Translations under genes and position numbers: made by a program
Notes under the pieces: generated by a model
What the model was told of the DNA's origin: nothing
Databases searched by the model: none
Seen by the model: the letters and a program-made list of their open reading frames with translations, nothing else
NCBI GenBank assembly: GCA_964017065.1
Contig: OZ024785.1
Span: 248,001 to 312,000, forward strand
Reading direction: 5' to 3'
Source of the DNA: Haliclona indistincta
Taxonomy: Eukaryota > Porifera > Demospongiae > Haplosclerida > Chalinidae
DNA length: 64,000 bases
In this document: piece by piece, positions 9,273-20,578 of the stretch
Layout: each line of letters opens with the position of its first letter
Numbering within the stretch: the first letter of the stretch is position 1

Positions 9273-12123
9273 CTACTGATGTACTGCCATCTTCCTCCTC
9301 TCTTCGCCGCATTTGACAGTTAGGTCTCTTTTGAGGTCTGACAGGCTGCCTTTTGGGTACTTTTCTAAGCAGTAACCTGTATAAACAATATTATTATTAT
9401 TATTTTTAGTAATGATAACTATAGTTAACCCACTGTAGATGGCAGTCCTTATACAGGGGTTGATATCAGAGGCACTGCTACCTGCAAGCCTTTGACAGCT
9501 GTACCACACTGCCACCAACCCTCTCATCAGTCCTGTACAGCTGGGCTTGGAGTTCATTTCTGCTTGTAGTAGTTTATTGGAGTGAATATAAACCCCAAGA
9601 CCAGCAGCCAATTATTTCTTCTAAATTTGTGACAAGTGTAAAAATCATCAATTTATCAGAATTATCAACTAACCCCCTCGCCTGGCTCAAATGCCTCCTG
9701 TTCCAGCTGCAGGTCAGCAGCAGTTGGAAAGAAAGTATATTTCTTTTTCTTTCCTGATAACTAAAAGAAAGGATTGCTATAAATTATAATTTAATATTAC
9801 CGTATTTTTCGAGCCATCTAGGTTAACAGTGCCTGAAGTCGTCTGATTCTGGAAACCTGTATGAGATTATACTTTGTATTATTATAATGCTATACCTGTA
9901 CAACAGCAGGAGATGAGATCGAAGGGCAATTTGCAGTCTTCTTCTGAGTATGGTGGAAACTATTATTATTATTATGTTAAGTTACCTGTACTAAAGAAGA
10001 GCCTTGGGATGAGGAAGAACTTGGATCAGCCTGTTTCTACAGCAGATTGGTATAAAAACTTGAATTGTACTACATATTATAGCGTTTATTGTACCTGCAG
10101 CTGTACTGAGCTTGGAGCATGAGGATCATCATCAGCGGTCAAGTCAGTCTGAAAGAATATTGTATAAAACCTTGATTATTATTATCACTATTTTATAGGA
10201 TATGTTACCTGTGATTCCAAGCCTGCAGAGGTACTAGAATTGACTGTTCGACGTCGTTTTGCCTGTGTATAAACTGTCACACTTTAACAATTATATAAAC
10301 AATAATACTTTACCTGCCACATTTTATTTAGCATTTCTTTGTTCTCTGCCACTCTCTTTCTTATATTCTTTTCATTACGGTCTTCACACCTCCAGCAATC
10401 ATGGTTGTCAGCATTCAGTGCCAATTGAAGTTAATTGTTACCTACATAATTAAGTTAGTTTAGTCATTGTTCATTATCCATACATTGACACTCACTGGTG
10501 ATGGTGGTGCCCAACCAAAACCCCTTCGTGACTTCTAGAAAATCAAGTAAATACAATGAATTCAATACTAAAATCTGTAGAAAAAGTATTATTGACTTAT
10601 CAATGTTCTCAACAACACACCATTAATTTACCACTATAGCATTCTAAATTTCTTTTATTATTATTAAAATTTATTATTAGTTTTCCTGCATTGTAAGAAT
10701 CAGTTTTTTCCTGATAGGTACTGATTACACAGCATACACAAACCATGATAAAATTAATTTTGTATGCTGTTGCTATGTGGTTGCTATAATTGTATAAAAT
10801 AATAATTTATACGCATTTTCATAATCACTAGGAACTGCCCACAGTATAACAAGAATGCTATAAAGCAACTGTATCAGACAACCAATAATAGCAACAACAG
10901 GAAATTTAAAAAATTAATCTAATATAATATCTTCCACTCAAAGTAATGCGTTCTTCATGAAATTTTGACACGTAAACATACCTTGGCATGAGGTGGCCGT
11001 GAGCTAAACTGAGCATAATATGGTGGAACAAGGGGCAGTCCACCAGGAGCAACAGGGAGAACAGGGGCGGGTGTACCAGGAGCAAAAGGTGGTCCTACAG
11101 GAGCAACTGGGGTGGGTCCAACAGGGAGAACAGGGACAGGTCCACCAAGAGCAACTGGGAGAACAGGGGCGGGTCTACCAGGAGCAAAAGGTGGTCCTAC
11201 AGGAGCAACTGGGGTGGGTCCACCAGGAGCAACAGGGAGAACAGGGGCAGGTCCACCAGGAGCAACAGGTAGAACAGGGGCAGGTCAACCAGGAGCAACA
11301 GGGAGAACAGGGGCGGGTCCACCAGGAGCAACAGGGAGAACAGGGCCGGGTCCACCAGGAGCAACAGGGGCATGTCCACCAGGAGCAACAGAGAAAACTG
11401 GGGCGGGTCCACCAGGAGCAACAGGGAGAACAGGGGCAGGTCCACCAGGAGCAACAGGAAGAACTGGGGCGGGTCCACCAGCAGCAACAGGGAGAACAGG
11501 GGCAGGTCCACCAGGAGCAAAAGGGAGAACAGGGCCGGGTCCACCAGGAGCAACAGGGGCATGTCCACCAGGAGCAACAGGGAGAACTGGGGCGGGTCCA
11601 CCAGGAGCAACAGGGAGAACAGGGGCAGGTCCACCAGGAGCAACAGGAAGAACTGGGCGGGTCCACCAGCAGCAACAGGGAGAACAGGGGCAGGTCCACC
11701 AGGAGCAAAAGGGAGAACAGGGGCAGGTCCACCAGGAACAACAGGGGCAGGTCCACCATCACGTCTTCCACAAAATGGTCCAGGTACTTGCCTAGGAGTT
11801 GATGTCAATAATTGAGTCTACAACAAAATTTAAAATGTTACAAGGCAATGTTAAAAGTTATAGAAATGTTATAAGGCAATCTGTACATTTAAGTAATTAA
11901 TAATCTTTGTTCAGTCAATTCAAACACATAATATATTATACCAACAGAAGCATCATAATTTATTATCTCAACCACTTTACTACATTATATATAGCCATGT
12001 AGTGTGCTGCCAAATATAATAATAGTCTATATCATTAAACAAAAATATATGAATGTCAACTTACAAGAGGAAATGGATCTTCGTCGTCAGATGATCCACT
12101 GGTACTAAATTGATCAAAGCTCC
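9273..12123 (-). CDS. BEN-domain gene (second copy), probably non-functional
   Basis: Minus-strand exons: 12123-12065, 11817-10982 (Pro-rich minisatellite), 10534-10496, about 10450-10314 ([18 protein letters not shown]), 10262-10209, 10148-10095, 10036-9986, 9943-9896, 9856-9801, 9753-9674 ([20 protein letters not shown]), 9622-9434 and 9376-9273. The last two join as [50 protein letters not shown], a BEN-domain signature. BEN proteins bind DNA and regulate transcription in the nucleus. Lesions: an in-frame TAA at 9614-9612 (AAA in copy B), a stop in the 10450 exon and a 1-nt loss in the minisatellite. Possible upstream exons lie at 13119-12871 and 13820-13581, both with an RMEAEAE motif. 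The exon layout parallels the gene at 1-1279. Confidence 0.6.
11027..11766. repeat. 33-bp minisatellite coding for ([11 protein letters not shown])n on the minus strand
   Basis: About 21 units of ccaccaggagcaacaggg followed by agaacaggggcgggt, with some shorter units. All six frames stay open over long distances, so collagen-like plus-strand ORFs appear, but splice sites at 11817 and 10982 and the flanking exons place it in the minus-strand BEN gene, where it reads as an 11-residue Gly/Pro/Ala/Val repeat. One unit near 11655 has GGGCGGG instead of GGGGCGGG, shifting the frame. Confidence 0.85.
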
Positions 12124-13929
12124 CTGTAATAATAGGCATGATTTTGATGAGAATTGCGCATGGTTGCATAAACACCACACTTTAGTAAAAATATTAGCAA
12201 ACAGTGCAATATGTTCACAATTTGCGCAAGGCAATTCATCATGACTTTGTTGACAGCAATTACAGCTAGCTTATACTGCAGTTCAATGCAATTCTAGAAT
12301 GCCAGTCGAAAATAAATCATAATCATAATTATTCTTCTACAGGAACTTGTATTATTGTTTGCTGGAACTCGTACTTCTCTGCAAGTTGTTGACAAGAGTT
12401 TCTTAAGTTGTATACATCAAGCCTACTGTCTTATGTTTAGATTTAAAGCACATGAGGTACTAGCTTTGGTATAGTTACTAGGTGTTGCATTTGCTTCTTG
12501 ACATGGGGAGCTCAGCATCCATAGCCCCAGATATTCGGCTACAACTGATGTCATGCATGAAAAAAGCAAGTAACTCACTGTGTTTTGCTATATGTTAACA
12601 GCTTAAAGCTTGCCTAATAAATGTACACAGCATGTAGTAAAGACTGCTGGACTCTAGTAACTATCATTCTAACCGTTCGTTGAAGTCCAAGGTCAGCGCC
12701 ATTCCCACGTGCACATGTAACGCAATTACGCAAAGCGGCGTTTGTGGGAGTGGCAGTTGGACCACAGCACAGGTTTTTCAACAACACAAACTTGTACCGA
12801 TCATCAGCCATTGTTTTTCAAAACGTATCTGCGTTGGTTTATTGTTGCCATGTAGCTGTAGTATAAATACTTACGAAGGCGCAACTAGGTGATTTAGACG
12901 GCGCCTTGGCAACCGAAATATGATTGAGATTCTATGTGATTTGGCTTTAAACAAACAACAGGTTTTATAACTGGTTACAAATAAGACACAAACATAACAC
13001 AGCTCACCATTCCTGATCTCATTCGCAGCGGCGGCTTCCGCTTCAGCTTCCATTCTCCTCCCTCGGGCCAGCGCCTTAGCGGTGGCACTTCTCGTTCCTT
13101 TAGACACTACATAAATCATGACGGTTTAATAATTGACACTGTACAGTAAATCAAATTCAACTTACTGTCGGTGTTAGTAAACTCTCCAGCGATCAACCTA
13201 GAGGATCACACTCGATCACGGATACCGTCGATCTTTCTTCAAATCCAAAATGTAACCTCAGTATACACGTGCAACAATAGGTTTAGTGTGCATGCGTAAA
13301 CATTAATTTTCGTACCGCGAAATACATTTTGAATTTTGATACTGCCTACATGCATGTACACAACCACACACGTACCGTCATCATACTACGGCAAGACTAT
13401 AGTCTAACTCAGCGCCCTTTCAGTATTTTATGATAAATTGCCACATTTAATATGATGTAGCAAAATCCATTGACTCTTGTGCTTGAACAGGGAGCAGTCC
13501 TCAAGAAGACAGATTATACATTAACATAGATACTTCGTGATACATCACTGGTATGCGTAGTGTAACATTATACATCTTATTCATCTTATCTTATTATAAC
13601 TAATCACATGCAGGTTGCAAAAAAAGACACACTCATTGTTTGCCTCGCTCTTGACGTCAGCTTCTGCTTCCATTCGCATCTCTTCAAGTTTCAGTGTCCT
13701 CCCACCTAGTTTTCTTAGCCGGCCTCTTGCCCCTACATAAAAAACAGTACTGGGCGTGTCTACAATGTCAGCCATGCGCCAGTAGTCATAACTAGCTTGC
13801 CATGTAGCTTCCTCGCGCATTTTCCCGGACTTGCGCTGCTATACTCTAGTGTAAATGTAACCTACAAGCTACTAGCGGAGCTTCAGAACCAACAATTTAT
13901 AAATTCAGTTCCGAGCAAATAGCGATTTC
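12124..13929 (-). other. 5' region of the BEN gene with possible alternative first exons
   Basis: No long coding region. Three minus-strand candidates are visible: 12811-12614 (MADDRYKFVLLKNLCCG), 13119-12871 (GRRMEAEAEAAAANE, with donor gtgagc) and 13820-13581 (MREEATWQASYDYWRMAD, then RMEAEADVKSEANNE after a splice acceptor). The repeated RMEAEA motif suggests duplicated or alternative exons. None can be confirmed without transcripts. Confidence 0.3.
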
Positions 13930-15593
13930 TACCTGTGTTACTAATATGTGACCCGATTTTGGAAAACCGGGAATATCGCGCAGATTTCGAAAATGGAGTT
14001 ATTGGTACCTGGCAATAGCCCTGTCTTCGCTGGTCATAGTAACGTTTGAAGCGCCGAGATCGTGCATTCCGTCGCTAAGATATAAACTAAAACGTGCGCT
14101 GTTTTAGCAAAACATTGTTTCAAGATAATCGCGTGTAAACTTGTAAATAATTTACGCGTGGGCGTGTCCGCATTCTTCCGTACACGAGCACATGGCGCTA
14201 ATGATTTCCCGGTTGAACTAGATGGCTTCTCTTTCTCTTGCTATCAAGGCCTGTTACGTCTCTTCTGAGTGTTGAGCAGCCTTTCACGAGTGTTGACAAA
14301 TTGTTCTTACCTGGTTTTAGCTATGGAGAAGGCTTGGATAACTAAACCGATGTGATTGAGCCATGCTGGTAAGTACAATATCTGTCTGATAAGTGTACTC
14401 TATCGACTATAATGTTACATTTCTTTAACACAGCATTGTTTTCAATCCTTCTACTTTGTATTTGACTAATCATGATCTTAAAGTGAGCAAGAATTATGGG
14501 AATCATTTCTTGATGAGCAATAATTAGAACACTTCAATTTCTGTGTGACCAATCGCTTGATGCTGTCTTTCTCTCATGTCTACAATGTGACTTCAACCTG
14601 TAGCAAGTAATAGAAAATAATATCAAAGGTAGGCACCACACACTATCACACACACACACACACATGCAACTATCACAACAATCTTCACACACACATTATC
14701 ACAACTTACCTATTGCTTGCTTGAGTGAACTGTTGAGTTTGTAAGTACGGTTTTCTATGAAGATTATGTAGATCTTTCCCATTAGTAGTACATCTTACTC
14801 TTCTCTGTTCAGCTCATAACAATATCCTCTCATCTCTCTGTAGTACTCTGGAAACTAGGACCATGAAGTCTTCTTAGGACCAAGCTCACACTTGCCGCCT
14901 TCGCCGTAGTACCAATCCGAGTACCTAGCAAACTGCACGATATACCCACTGTTCCGGCCCTCGACTAGATGGCAGTGATCTTGGTACAGCAGCAAGATTT
15001 GTAGGCACCAGAAGGAGCTGCATAGCTAGCAGTAGCAGTGTGTGTATGCTCTTGGTATTACATTGAAGCCCTATCTTGTGAAGAGCCATTATAATCACTT
15101 TCTAAATCATAGCAGCTGTGATAGCACGACATTATTCATGTGCTAATACTGTTATTCATCACATACCAGACAAATTATTCAGACAAATCACTAAAGCAGT
15201 CATCAGAGAAGCCCTGGAGGCTAGCTGCAGTTGCTCCATCGAAGCTATCTTGAGCTAGAGCGTTGAACGTGGAGGCAACTCGTCCTTCTTTGTGCAGCAG
15301 TGTACGCGCGCGTCAAATAATTGCCATAGCAACGCAATTATTAGCTCCGTATCACGTATTATGGCTGAATTCAGTTACCTACAAACAAACGCTCGTAACT
15401 TTGCAACCATAGCGCTCAGAAGATTGGCGCTAGTACCATACTGTAGCTAAAGGATAGCGCTTTATAGCTAGTGCAAAAAACCGAGATCACGTATGCGATC
15501 ATTTTCTACCTAAAGTCGCTAGTAACTCAAAACGAATATCTGCGCGATATTCCCGGTTTTCCAAAATCGGGTCACATATTAGCAACACAGGTA
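13930..15593. mobile_element. Non-autonomous DNA transposon with 56-bp terminal inverted repeats
   Basis: The left end TACCTGTGTTACTAATATGT and the reverse complement of the right end TACCTGTGTTGCTAATATGT match over about 56 bp with one mismatch. The flanks carry a candidate 6-bp target duplication, GATTTC (13924-13929 and 15594-15599). The 1664-bp interior has no recognisable transposase, only short ORFs, a CA microsatellite (14641-14665) and a few splice-like sites. It sits in the 5' region of the second BEN gene. The superfamily is not assigned from these ends. Confidence 0.8.
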
Positions 15594-15599
15594 GATTTC

Positions 15600-16051
15600 T
15601 GCTTTGCATAGTATACAATTGCTTTACAATCGAGAACTCTTCAGCCTTCAGATCATCTATGCCTTTAGTCCAGAAGTGGCCATCTGGTGAGCAATTGCCG
15701 CTATGTCTTTTTTAGTAACTCTTAAAATTCACCTAATGGAAGAGTCAATATAGTGAACTGTTACTGTGATGTAGCTTTCTGTGGCACAGCTAGTCCATAT
15801 GTCAGTTGTCGATGCTACATGACGATCAGCAATCTCTTTCTTGACTCTTTCTTTCTGCACATTGTACATGCGACGGCACACGGTTGTTATGTGTGTATGC
15901 GAGGGAACACGATAATTTGTTTCTTTGTTTTGTCGCTATTATTATTATTATTGTTTTTTTGTTTTGTTTTTTCTTTATTTTTTTTTTCTTTTAGGTGTCC
16001 CTTTATATTAGCTCTAGCTATTGGGATTACCTCACTGTAACTTTCAGTGTG

Positions 16052-16082
<31 letters not shown>

Positions 16083-16084
16083 CA
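15600..16084. other. T-rich and A-rich tracts with no gene
   Basis: Non-coding stretch with a T-rich tract (15935-15990) and an uninterrupted A27 run at 16056-16082. The A-run may be a retroposition tail or a slippage-prone tract; the phenylalanine-rich minus-strand ORF through it is an artefact of the homopolymer. Confidence 0.6.
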
Positions 16085-16430
16085 TGGCTCTAAGTAGCTC
16101 ATAAGATTTGTGAAACCAACTCCTTCGACGACACTGATCGACCGAAGATCCCTTGCTACCATCTCGGCTATCCGTTGAGTGATCGCCTCAGCACGTTCCG
16201 CAGAGCATTTCGTTGAACGCACAAAAGACTCGAGACTGTGCTGCTGATGACTCAGTCCTGCCTTTTCTTGGTATTTGTCAGGATGTCGGCTTGTCAAATG
16301 GAGGTTGTTCCCCCATGATACGCAAGTACAGTAGTAATAGGAGGCATGCACAGCTTACAGCGAACCTTTTAGGCTCTACTAACTCGAAATACTCCCATAC
16401 TTGACTCCTCAGCTTCCTCGTGGTTGCCAT
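16085..16430 (-). pseudogene. hAT transposase N-terminus with BED zinc finger, frameshifted
   Basis: The minus strand reads MATTRKLRSQVWEYFELVEP, then in a second frame CKLCMPPITTVLAYHGGTT, then in a third NLHLTSRHPDKYQ and ITQRIAEMVARDLRSISVVE, GFTNLMSYLEP. C-x2-C, the HGGTTNLH-type middle and H-x-D order are those of a BED finger followed by the start of a ZBED/hAT transposase. Two frameshifts lie inside the finger. It ends abruptly at the A-run, so most of the catalytic region is missing. Confidence 0.7.
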
Positions 16431-16479
16431 CGCGTGAGGGGTGTGGCTTAACTGATATATTCGTTTACATACCGTGCTA

Positions 16480-16985
16480 TTCGAATATTGCATAAACGAT
16501 CGAATAATCGAATAATTGGACTATTCGTTTCAGCACTACTTTGCATAGGTCATCCAGGCTTGACACAATCGTTCGCTTATACGCCTTCTTCAGTAGCCCA
16601 AAGCAACCATCAGGGGCAAACTTCGTGTATCCGACCAGGAGAAAGGACATGGTTATCTTTCGATGCAGACCCACCAGCACACGCCAAGCAAGATACTAAA
16701 GTAAACAGAAAGGTGCAATAAAATCAATAAACACTGTATTGCAAGTGAACACTTGTCACAAGACATGTCTCAATTAATTTTCTGTCATGCATAGTGACTT
16801 ACTTGAAATAGTGCGTTAATCTTATTCTGACCAACGCAGTTGTCAGCATGCAGCTCTAGTTCCTGTTCACCCAGTGCATGGTGCGACAGGAAGTGGTGCA
16901 AGTAGCTTATTACAGTATTTGCCCCTTTTCCGGTTTCCGGGAGCAAATTATTGTGTACTTTTTGCCATCAACAGTCTGCACCGTG
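16480..16985 (-). pseudogene. DUF7869-type TE protein fragment
   Basis: Minus-strand exons read YLHHFLSHHALGEQELELHA|DNCVGQNKINALFQ followed by a gtaagt donor, then VLVGLHRKITMSFLLVGYTK|FAPDGCFGLLKKAYKRT. The HADNC.GQNK and GYTKFAPD..FG motifs define the DUF7869 family of animal TE-derived proteins, whose biochemical role is unknown to me. A frame change precedes the first block and the ends are missing. Confidence 0.6.
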
Positions 16986-16989
16986 GCGT

Positions 16990-17844
16990 GAATGAAAACT
17001 AACTAATGCTTTGTTACAACTGACGAACTACCTATGATGTATGGCACAAACGTGATGTCAGTGGAACGAATTTATCATAAAAATAGATCATACTAATCTT
17101 GCACAAAATTAGTGCAAGATTAGTGCTAATATGGTTTGCATGATGCTCGATGATATAAATTTAGCCTAACCTCGCTCAGCCTAAAAAAAGATCATGAAAT
17201 GGTTAGTGAAAATTCATTTCAAACTCCTAGTCGACAAGCAACACTATAGTTCACAGTAGTCCTTACTCCTAGAAAATAATTTGTAAAACTTGTTTTGACA
17301 TAAAAATTATACCCATACGTTTTAAAATAGTTGGGTGCTAAATTGTTAATTCTAGTGTATTGCTTAATTCACAGTTCTCGTTATCAAATATTAACAGGCT
17401 GAAATATTCACTGCCATGGCATGATCCAGACTGTCAGTGAGAAGGCACATGCAGCCTGGGCGTGGTCTTCGTTAGACCAGCAAACTATTCTTAAAGACCT
17501 ACCTCCGAATCAGAACTCTCCTCCAACGGTTTATTTCGTTTCTCGTGACGATAGCGTAAGAGACCATAATAATCGTCACAATGACTACAATAAACCTCAG
17601 GGCCTTTACTAGCCATATTAATTAATTATGGTTAGTATACTATAGGAGTCTCATTCACCTATTTGGGAGCATAAGTGGCTGCCAGCGTTATTTTCAGGGA
17701 CGTAACTATGATTGACGAAGCTGAGGGTAGGGGCAAGCCATAGGAAAGAGTACAACATGTGTGCACCGCCGTATGCAAATCTAATTAATATTCATGAGAT
17801 GGCGTCATTTTGACTTTTTGATTCGTTAAAAGCCCATAACAAAG
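16990..17844. other. No recognisable gene
   Basis: AT-rich sequence with a small repeated phrase (gcacaaaattagtgcaagattagtgc at 17100-17126) and one 63-codon plus-strand ORF (17421-17612) of unknown meaning. Nothing else is supported. Confidence 0.4.
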
Positions 17845-18605
17845 ATGGCGCGCAACGTTCACTGTACTGCTGAGTGTGTACTAGACTCACTCTCTAGGTC
17901 AGGAGGACTTCTACCCTTTGATGTGGTAAGTTCTATAATATATTGTATATATTATTACAGTGTGCTCTATAATTACATCCAGCTAGCTACTGGTTCTTCT
18001 CTGCTGCTTGAACCTTTCTCAATCGCCTTTAATGTCTGTTATGGCTGGTTTTGATCCACCTGGCAAGAAGCAAAGACTGTTTCTTTCAATAAGAAGGAGA
18101 AGTCAAGAAGCTGTAACCTCTAAAGAGATACTGGTGTTCTCGAGCACAAACGTTTTTGAGAGAGACTCCAACTCATCTTCCGGCACGAGTAGCTTCAAAT
18201 CTAGATGTAGAGGTTACAGCTTCTTGACTTCTCCTTCTTATTGAAAGAAACAGTCTTTGCTTCTTGCCAGGTGGATCTAAACAATGCTCAATCCAGTTAG
18301 TAAAAGTACGAATGACAAGTTTAAAGAGATACTGGTGTTCTCGAGCACAAACGTTTTTGAGAGAGACTCCAACTCATCTTCCGGCACGAGTAGCTTCAAA
18401 TCTAGATGTAAACTTGTCATTCGTACTTTTACTAACTGGATTGAGCATTGTCAAGAAATAGCTGATTGAGATTATAAACCCGAGGATTTACAACGCTGAA
18501 ATATTTATAATGGAAAGGAGTTTACAGCAGGTGTAAGGTCTTATGAGCGCACAACTGCAATTCAACAAAAAACAGTTTCTGAGTAGCATGAGGTGAAAGC
18601 GCGCT
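17845..18605 (+). pseudogene. Crypton-type tyrosine recombinase remnant, rearranged and internally deleted
   Basis: Plus-strand MAGFDPPGKKQRLFLSIRRR begins an N-terminal domain. The continuation VPEDELESLSKTFVLENTSI is found only on the opposite strand inside two copies of an 87-bp core, and KLVIRTFTNWIEHCQEIAD resumes on the plus strand at 18410. A C-terminal piece, GVRSYERTTAIQQKTVSE, follows at about 18535-18590 and contains the Tyr region. The RGGE, HxLR and GHRS blocks between are gone. The pattern matches the Crypton-derived DUF3504 family (related to 28798-29730 and 50114-51019). A possible upstream exon starts at 17845. Confidence 0.6.
18053..18451. repeat. Double hairpin: two inverted repeats with an identical 87-bp loop
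   Basis: Structure read base by base: arm A 18053-18121 (69 bp), core 18122-18208 (87 bp), arm A' 18209-18277, taa, arm B 18281-18322 (42 bp), identical core 18323-18409, arm B' 18410-18451. Both stems are perfect. The order equals a tandem duplication of A-K-B' whose inner K-B'-A-K portion has been inverted (core = reverse complement of K). Confidence 0.92.
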
Positions 18606-19154
18606 CACTTATATACAACCAACAAGCTCGTCACCAAAGTACAGTGTGGAAGGCTTAGGAAAAGAGAATCAAGTTGGAGAAAACTATCACAAACAATGGA
18701 TTGTTGTACCATCTTAGTTTTCGTTTTTGTGTAATTCTAATGTTGCTGTTTTAATTAACTAGCAGTTAATAGATAGTAACTATTATACCACAGGTATATA
18801 GATATAATTATACCTCGCAAAATGAGGTTCCATATACTGAATATATGCCTACTACTATACTATATATTGTACAAGAGTATGTGCTGACAGCAAGCTGCTA
18901 AAATATGAGCGGACTCCGATTCCTGGAGAAGCACCATTTCGGGTGTGCGTGGGCATCGTACAAAATAAACTCCAGTTTAAAGGGTACATAAACCCCTAAA
19001 ACAATGGTTGTCAAGGCTACTTTGTAATCACAACTGTCTGTCAGTCAGTGGTGTAGACATAAAGGACTATGCTGATGGTTACACTGCAAGCAGGCAACCA
19101 GAATTCAAAGGAAACCAATAATATTAATTATGTACTAGTTATATTAATTATGTA
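18606..19154. other. No recognisable gene
   Basis: AT-rich intergenic sequence. The only structure noted is a 19-bp direct repeat of atattaattatgtactagt at 19121-19159. Confidence 0.4.
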
Positions 19155-19860
19155 CTAGTTAAAGCACTGTGTCTGTGGCTCTCGAGGTATTCTTACGGGT
19201 TGATGAGAAGGCATTTGGGTAGCTTGGACCCTCTCGCGTGCGTCGATCTCCTTCTCCATCTCTTCTAACAATTTGTCTAAGTCAATATCGCTTGCCTGTC
19301 GGCTCACTATCAATCTCAATTCTTGTGCAAGCTTGCTCAGTAGGACAGGTGATAGTAGAGTGCCGTAGGTTGTTGAATCAATTCCTAAGCTCCTCAGGCT
19401 GCGCACATGTGTCTCGACACTGTCATAGTCGTCCGAGGTTTCTCAGCTGGTATGACGCTGTGACGGGTTCCAGGTTCAGTAACAGCTCCATGTGTCTGCT
19501 GATAATCTGCTGCTTGTTCCCGAAACGCTTCTCTAAAATTGATACAGCTTCATTGTAGTTAGGACCTGTCAACATGAGTCCGGCAATTGCTTCTCTGGCA
19601 GAGCGCTCTAGGAAGGACCGTAGATAATTGAACTTGTCAATTTCTGAGAGTGTAGTGTTGTCGTGTATCGAAGACTTGAATGAGTCCCAGAAGGAAATCC
19701 ACTGTGCAATCTCTCCGCCAAAGGGTTTGATGGACAGCTTAGGGAATTTTACGTTAGTGATTTGTACTCTGGCCATTCCTGGTGCTGGTGCTGCTGCAAG
19801 GTCTTCGATGATGGGAGGTGTAGCGCTGGGTGGTTTTAAGGCTGTTTCGATCTTCACAAT
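19155..19860 (-). pseudogene. BEL/Pao retrotransposon gag-like (DUF1759) fragment
   Basis: The minus strand reads KIETALKPPSATPP, then FPKLSIKPFGGEIAQWISFW|DSFKSSIHDN, LSEIDKFNYLRSFLERSARE, AVSILEKRFGNKQQIISRHM and LLNLEPVTASYQLRNLG, then after a frameshift near 19420 SLRSLGIDSTTYGTLLSPVL, LAQELRLIVSRQ. This is the DUF1759 domain that precedes the protease and RT in BEL/Pao polyproteins. Protease, RT and integrase are not here. Upstream it runs directly into a DUF7869 fragment. Confidence 0.8.
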
Positions 19861-20578
19861 TGCTGCAAATATTTCACTCTTGTCTTCAGAGCAACCAGTC
19901 CTTGACTGTCAGATGTGATGGTAAAATGATGTTGTCTCTTGATGTAAGGTATTCGTCGGAAGTGAGGAGCTAGATATCCAACCCAATCAAAGGTACTGAC
20001 AAACTGTGCTCCATCCTCTGTGCCCATTGGCTGTCTCGTTAGATGTAGCCGATTGTTCGATTGCACTGGCAATGTCTGACAAGCAACCAACTTTGGTCTT
20101 GCACAGTCGTTGCTTTGCTAGCCCAAAACACCAGTCAGGTGCAAACTTGGTGTGTCCAGCAATTAGAAATGATAGAGTTATGCTCCTGTGTCGACCAGTC
20201 AGCACTCTCCAACAAAGGTACTTGCAGTTATGAAAGAATTGTAAGTACACATGACGTGCAATCACATACACGACAACAAAACACTTACTTGAATCATAGC
20301 ATTATTTTTGTTTTGACCTGAACAGTTATCTGCATTGAGATAAACATGATGTTCATGAAGGCTGTGACACTCAAAGAAGTGATGGACTAGACTGATAACT
20401 GTGTTCGCTCTTTTCCCAGAGACAAGCGATTCGTCTATGAGGTAATTGATCTATAACAAGAAAGCGATCTATAGAAAAGTGGTATAATGTTTGTCTACCT
20501 GACGAGGGATAGTGAGTTTGACAATTTGGCACAATTTAAGATCCTTTAGGTCAGTGCTGGCCACCGTTGCTTCTAAAA
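19861..20578 (-). pseudogene. DUF7869-type TE gene fragment fused to BEL/Pao gag
   Basis: Minus-strand exons: LKDLKLCQIVKLTIPRQ (20578-20510), INYLIDESLVSGKRANTVIS...|LNADNCSGQNKNNAMIQ (about 20450-20286) and YLCWRVLTGRHRSITLSFLI|AGHTKFAPDWCFGLAKQ, with MGTEDGAQFVSTFDWVGYLA|PHFRRIPYIKRQHHFT after a frameshift near 20040. GT-AG introns separate the first three. The HADNC-like LNADNC.GQNK and GHTKFAPDW.FG motifs are those of DUF7869. It ends at ...VALKTRVK, where the gag begins without a gap, so this is a fusion junction. Confidence 0.65.

Larger units (their letters stand above)
5462..10053. repeat. Mosaic segment, copy A (with copies B 44437-48049 and C 58762-62846)
   Basis: This stretch is nearly identical, in the same orientation, to two later stretches. 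Copy C shares the left part from agctggcaactaatacaaaa through to the BEN exon near 9510. Copy B starts only at the acttactctaactgcaatg position (A 6463) and ends inside a BEN-gene intron at A 10053. B and C share small differences from A (for example a short deletion after ggagcaccg, and gctttctttt near 45182 and 60517), so they are closer to each other than to A. It holds, on the minus strand, a LINE tail, unknown exons, a copia gag fragment, a KRBA2-like tail, a tgcatg array and BEN exons. Confidence 0.9.

Noticed and set aside
11020..11815. Long plus-strand collagen-like and Gln-rich ORFs
   Set aside because: They are the 33-bp minisatellite read in other frames. Splice sites and neighbouring exons put the real reading on the minus strand.
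15887..16120. Phenylalanine-rich protein tail
   Set aside because: It is the A27/T tract translated.
18122..18409. Sequencing or cloning adaptor in the palindrome cores (CGGCACGAG and CTCGAG are present)
   Set aside because: The core's reverse complement encodes the peptide expected at this place in the Crypton domain, so it is genuine gene sequence. An assembly artefact of the inversion itself is still possible.
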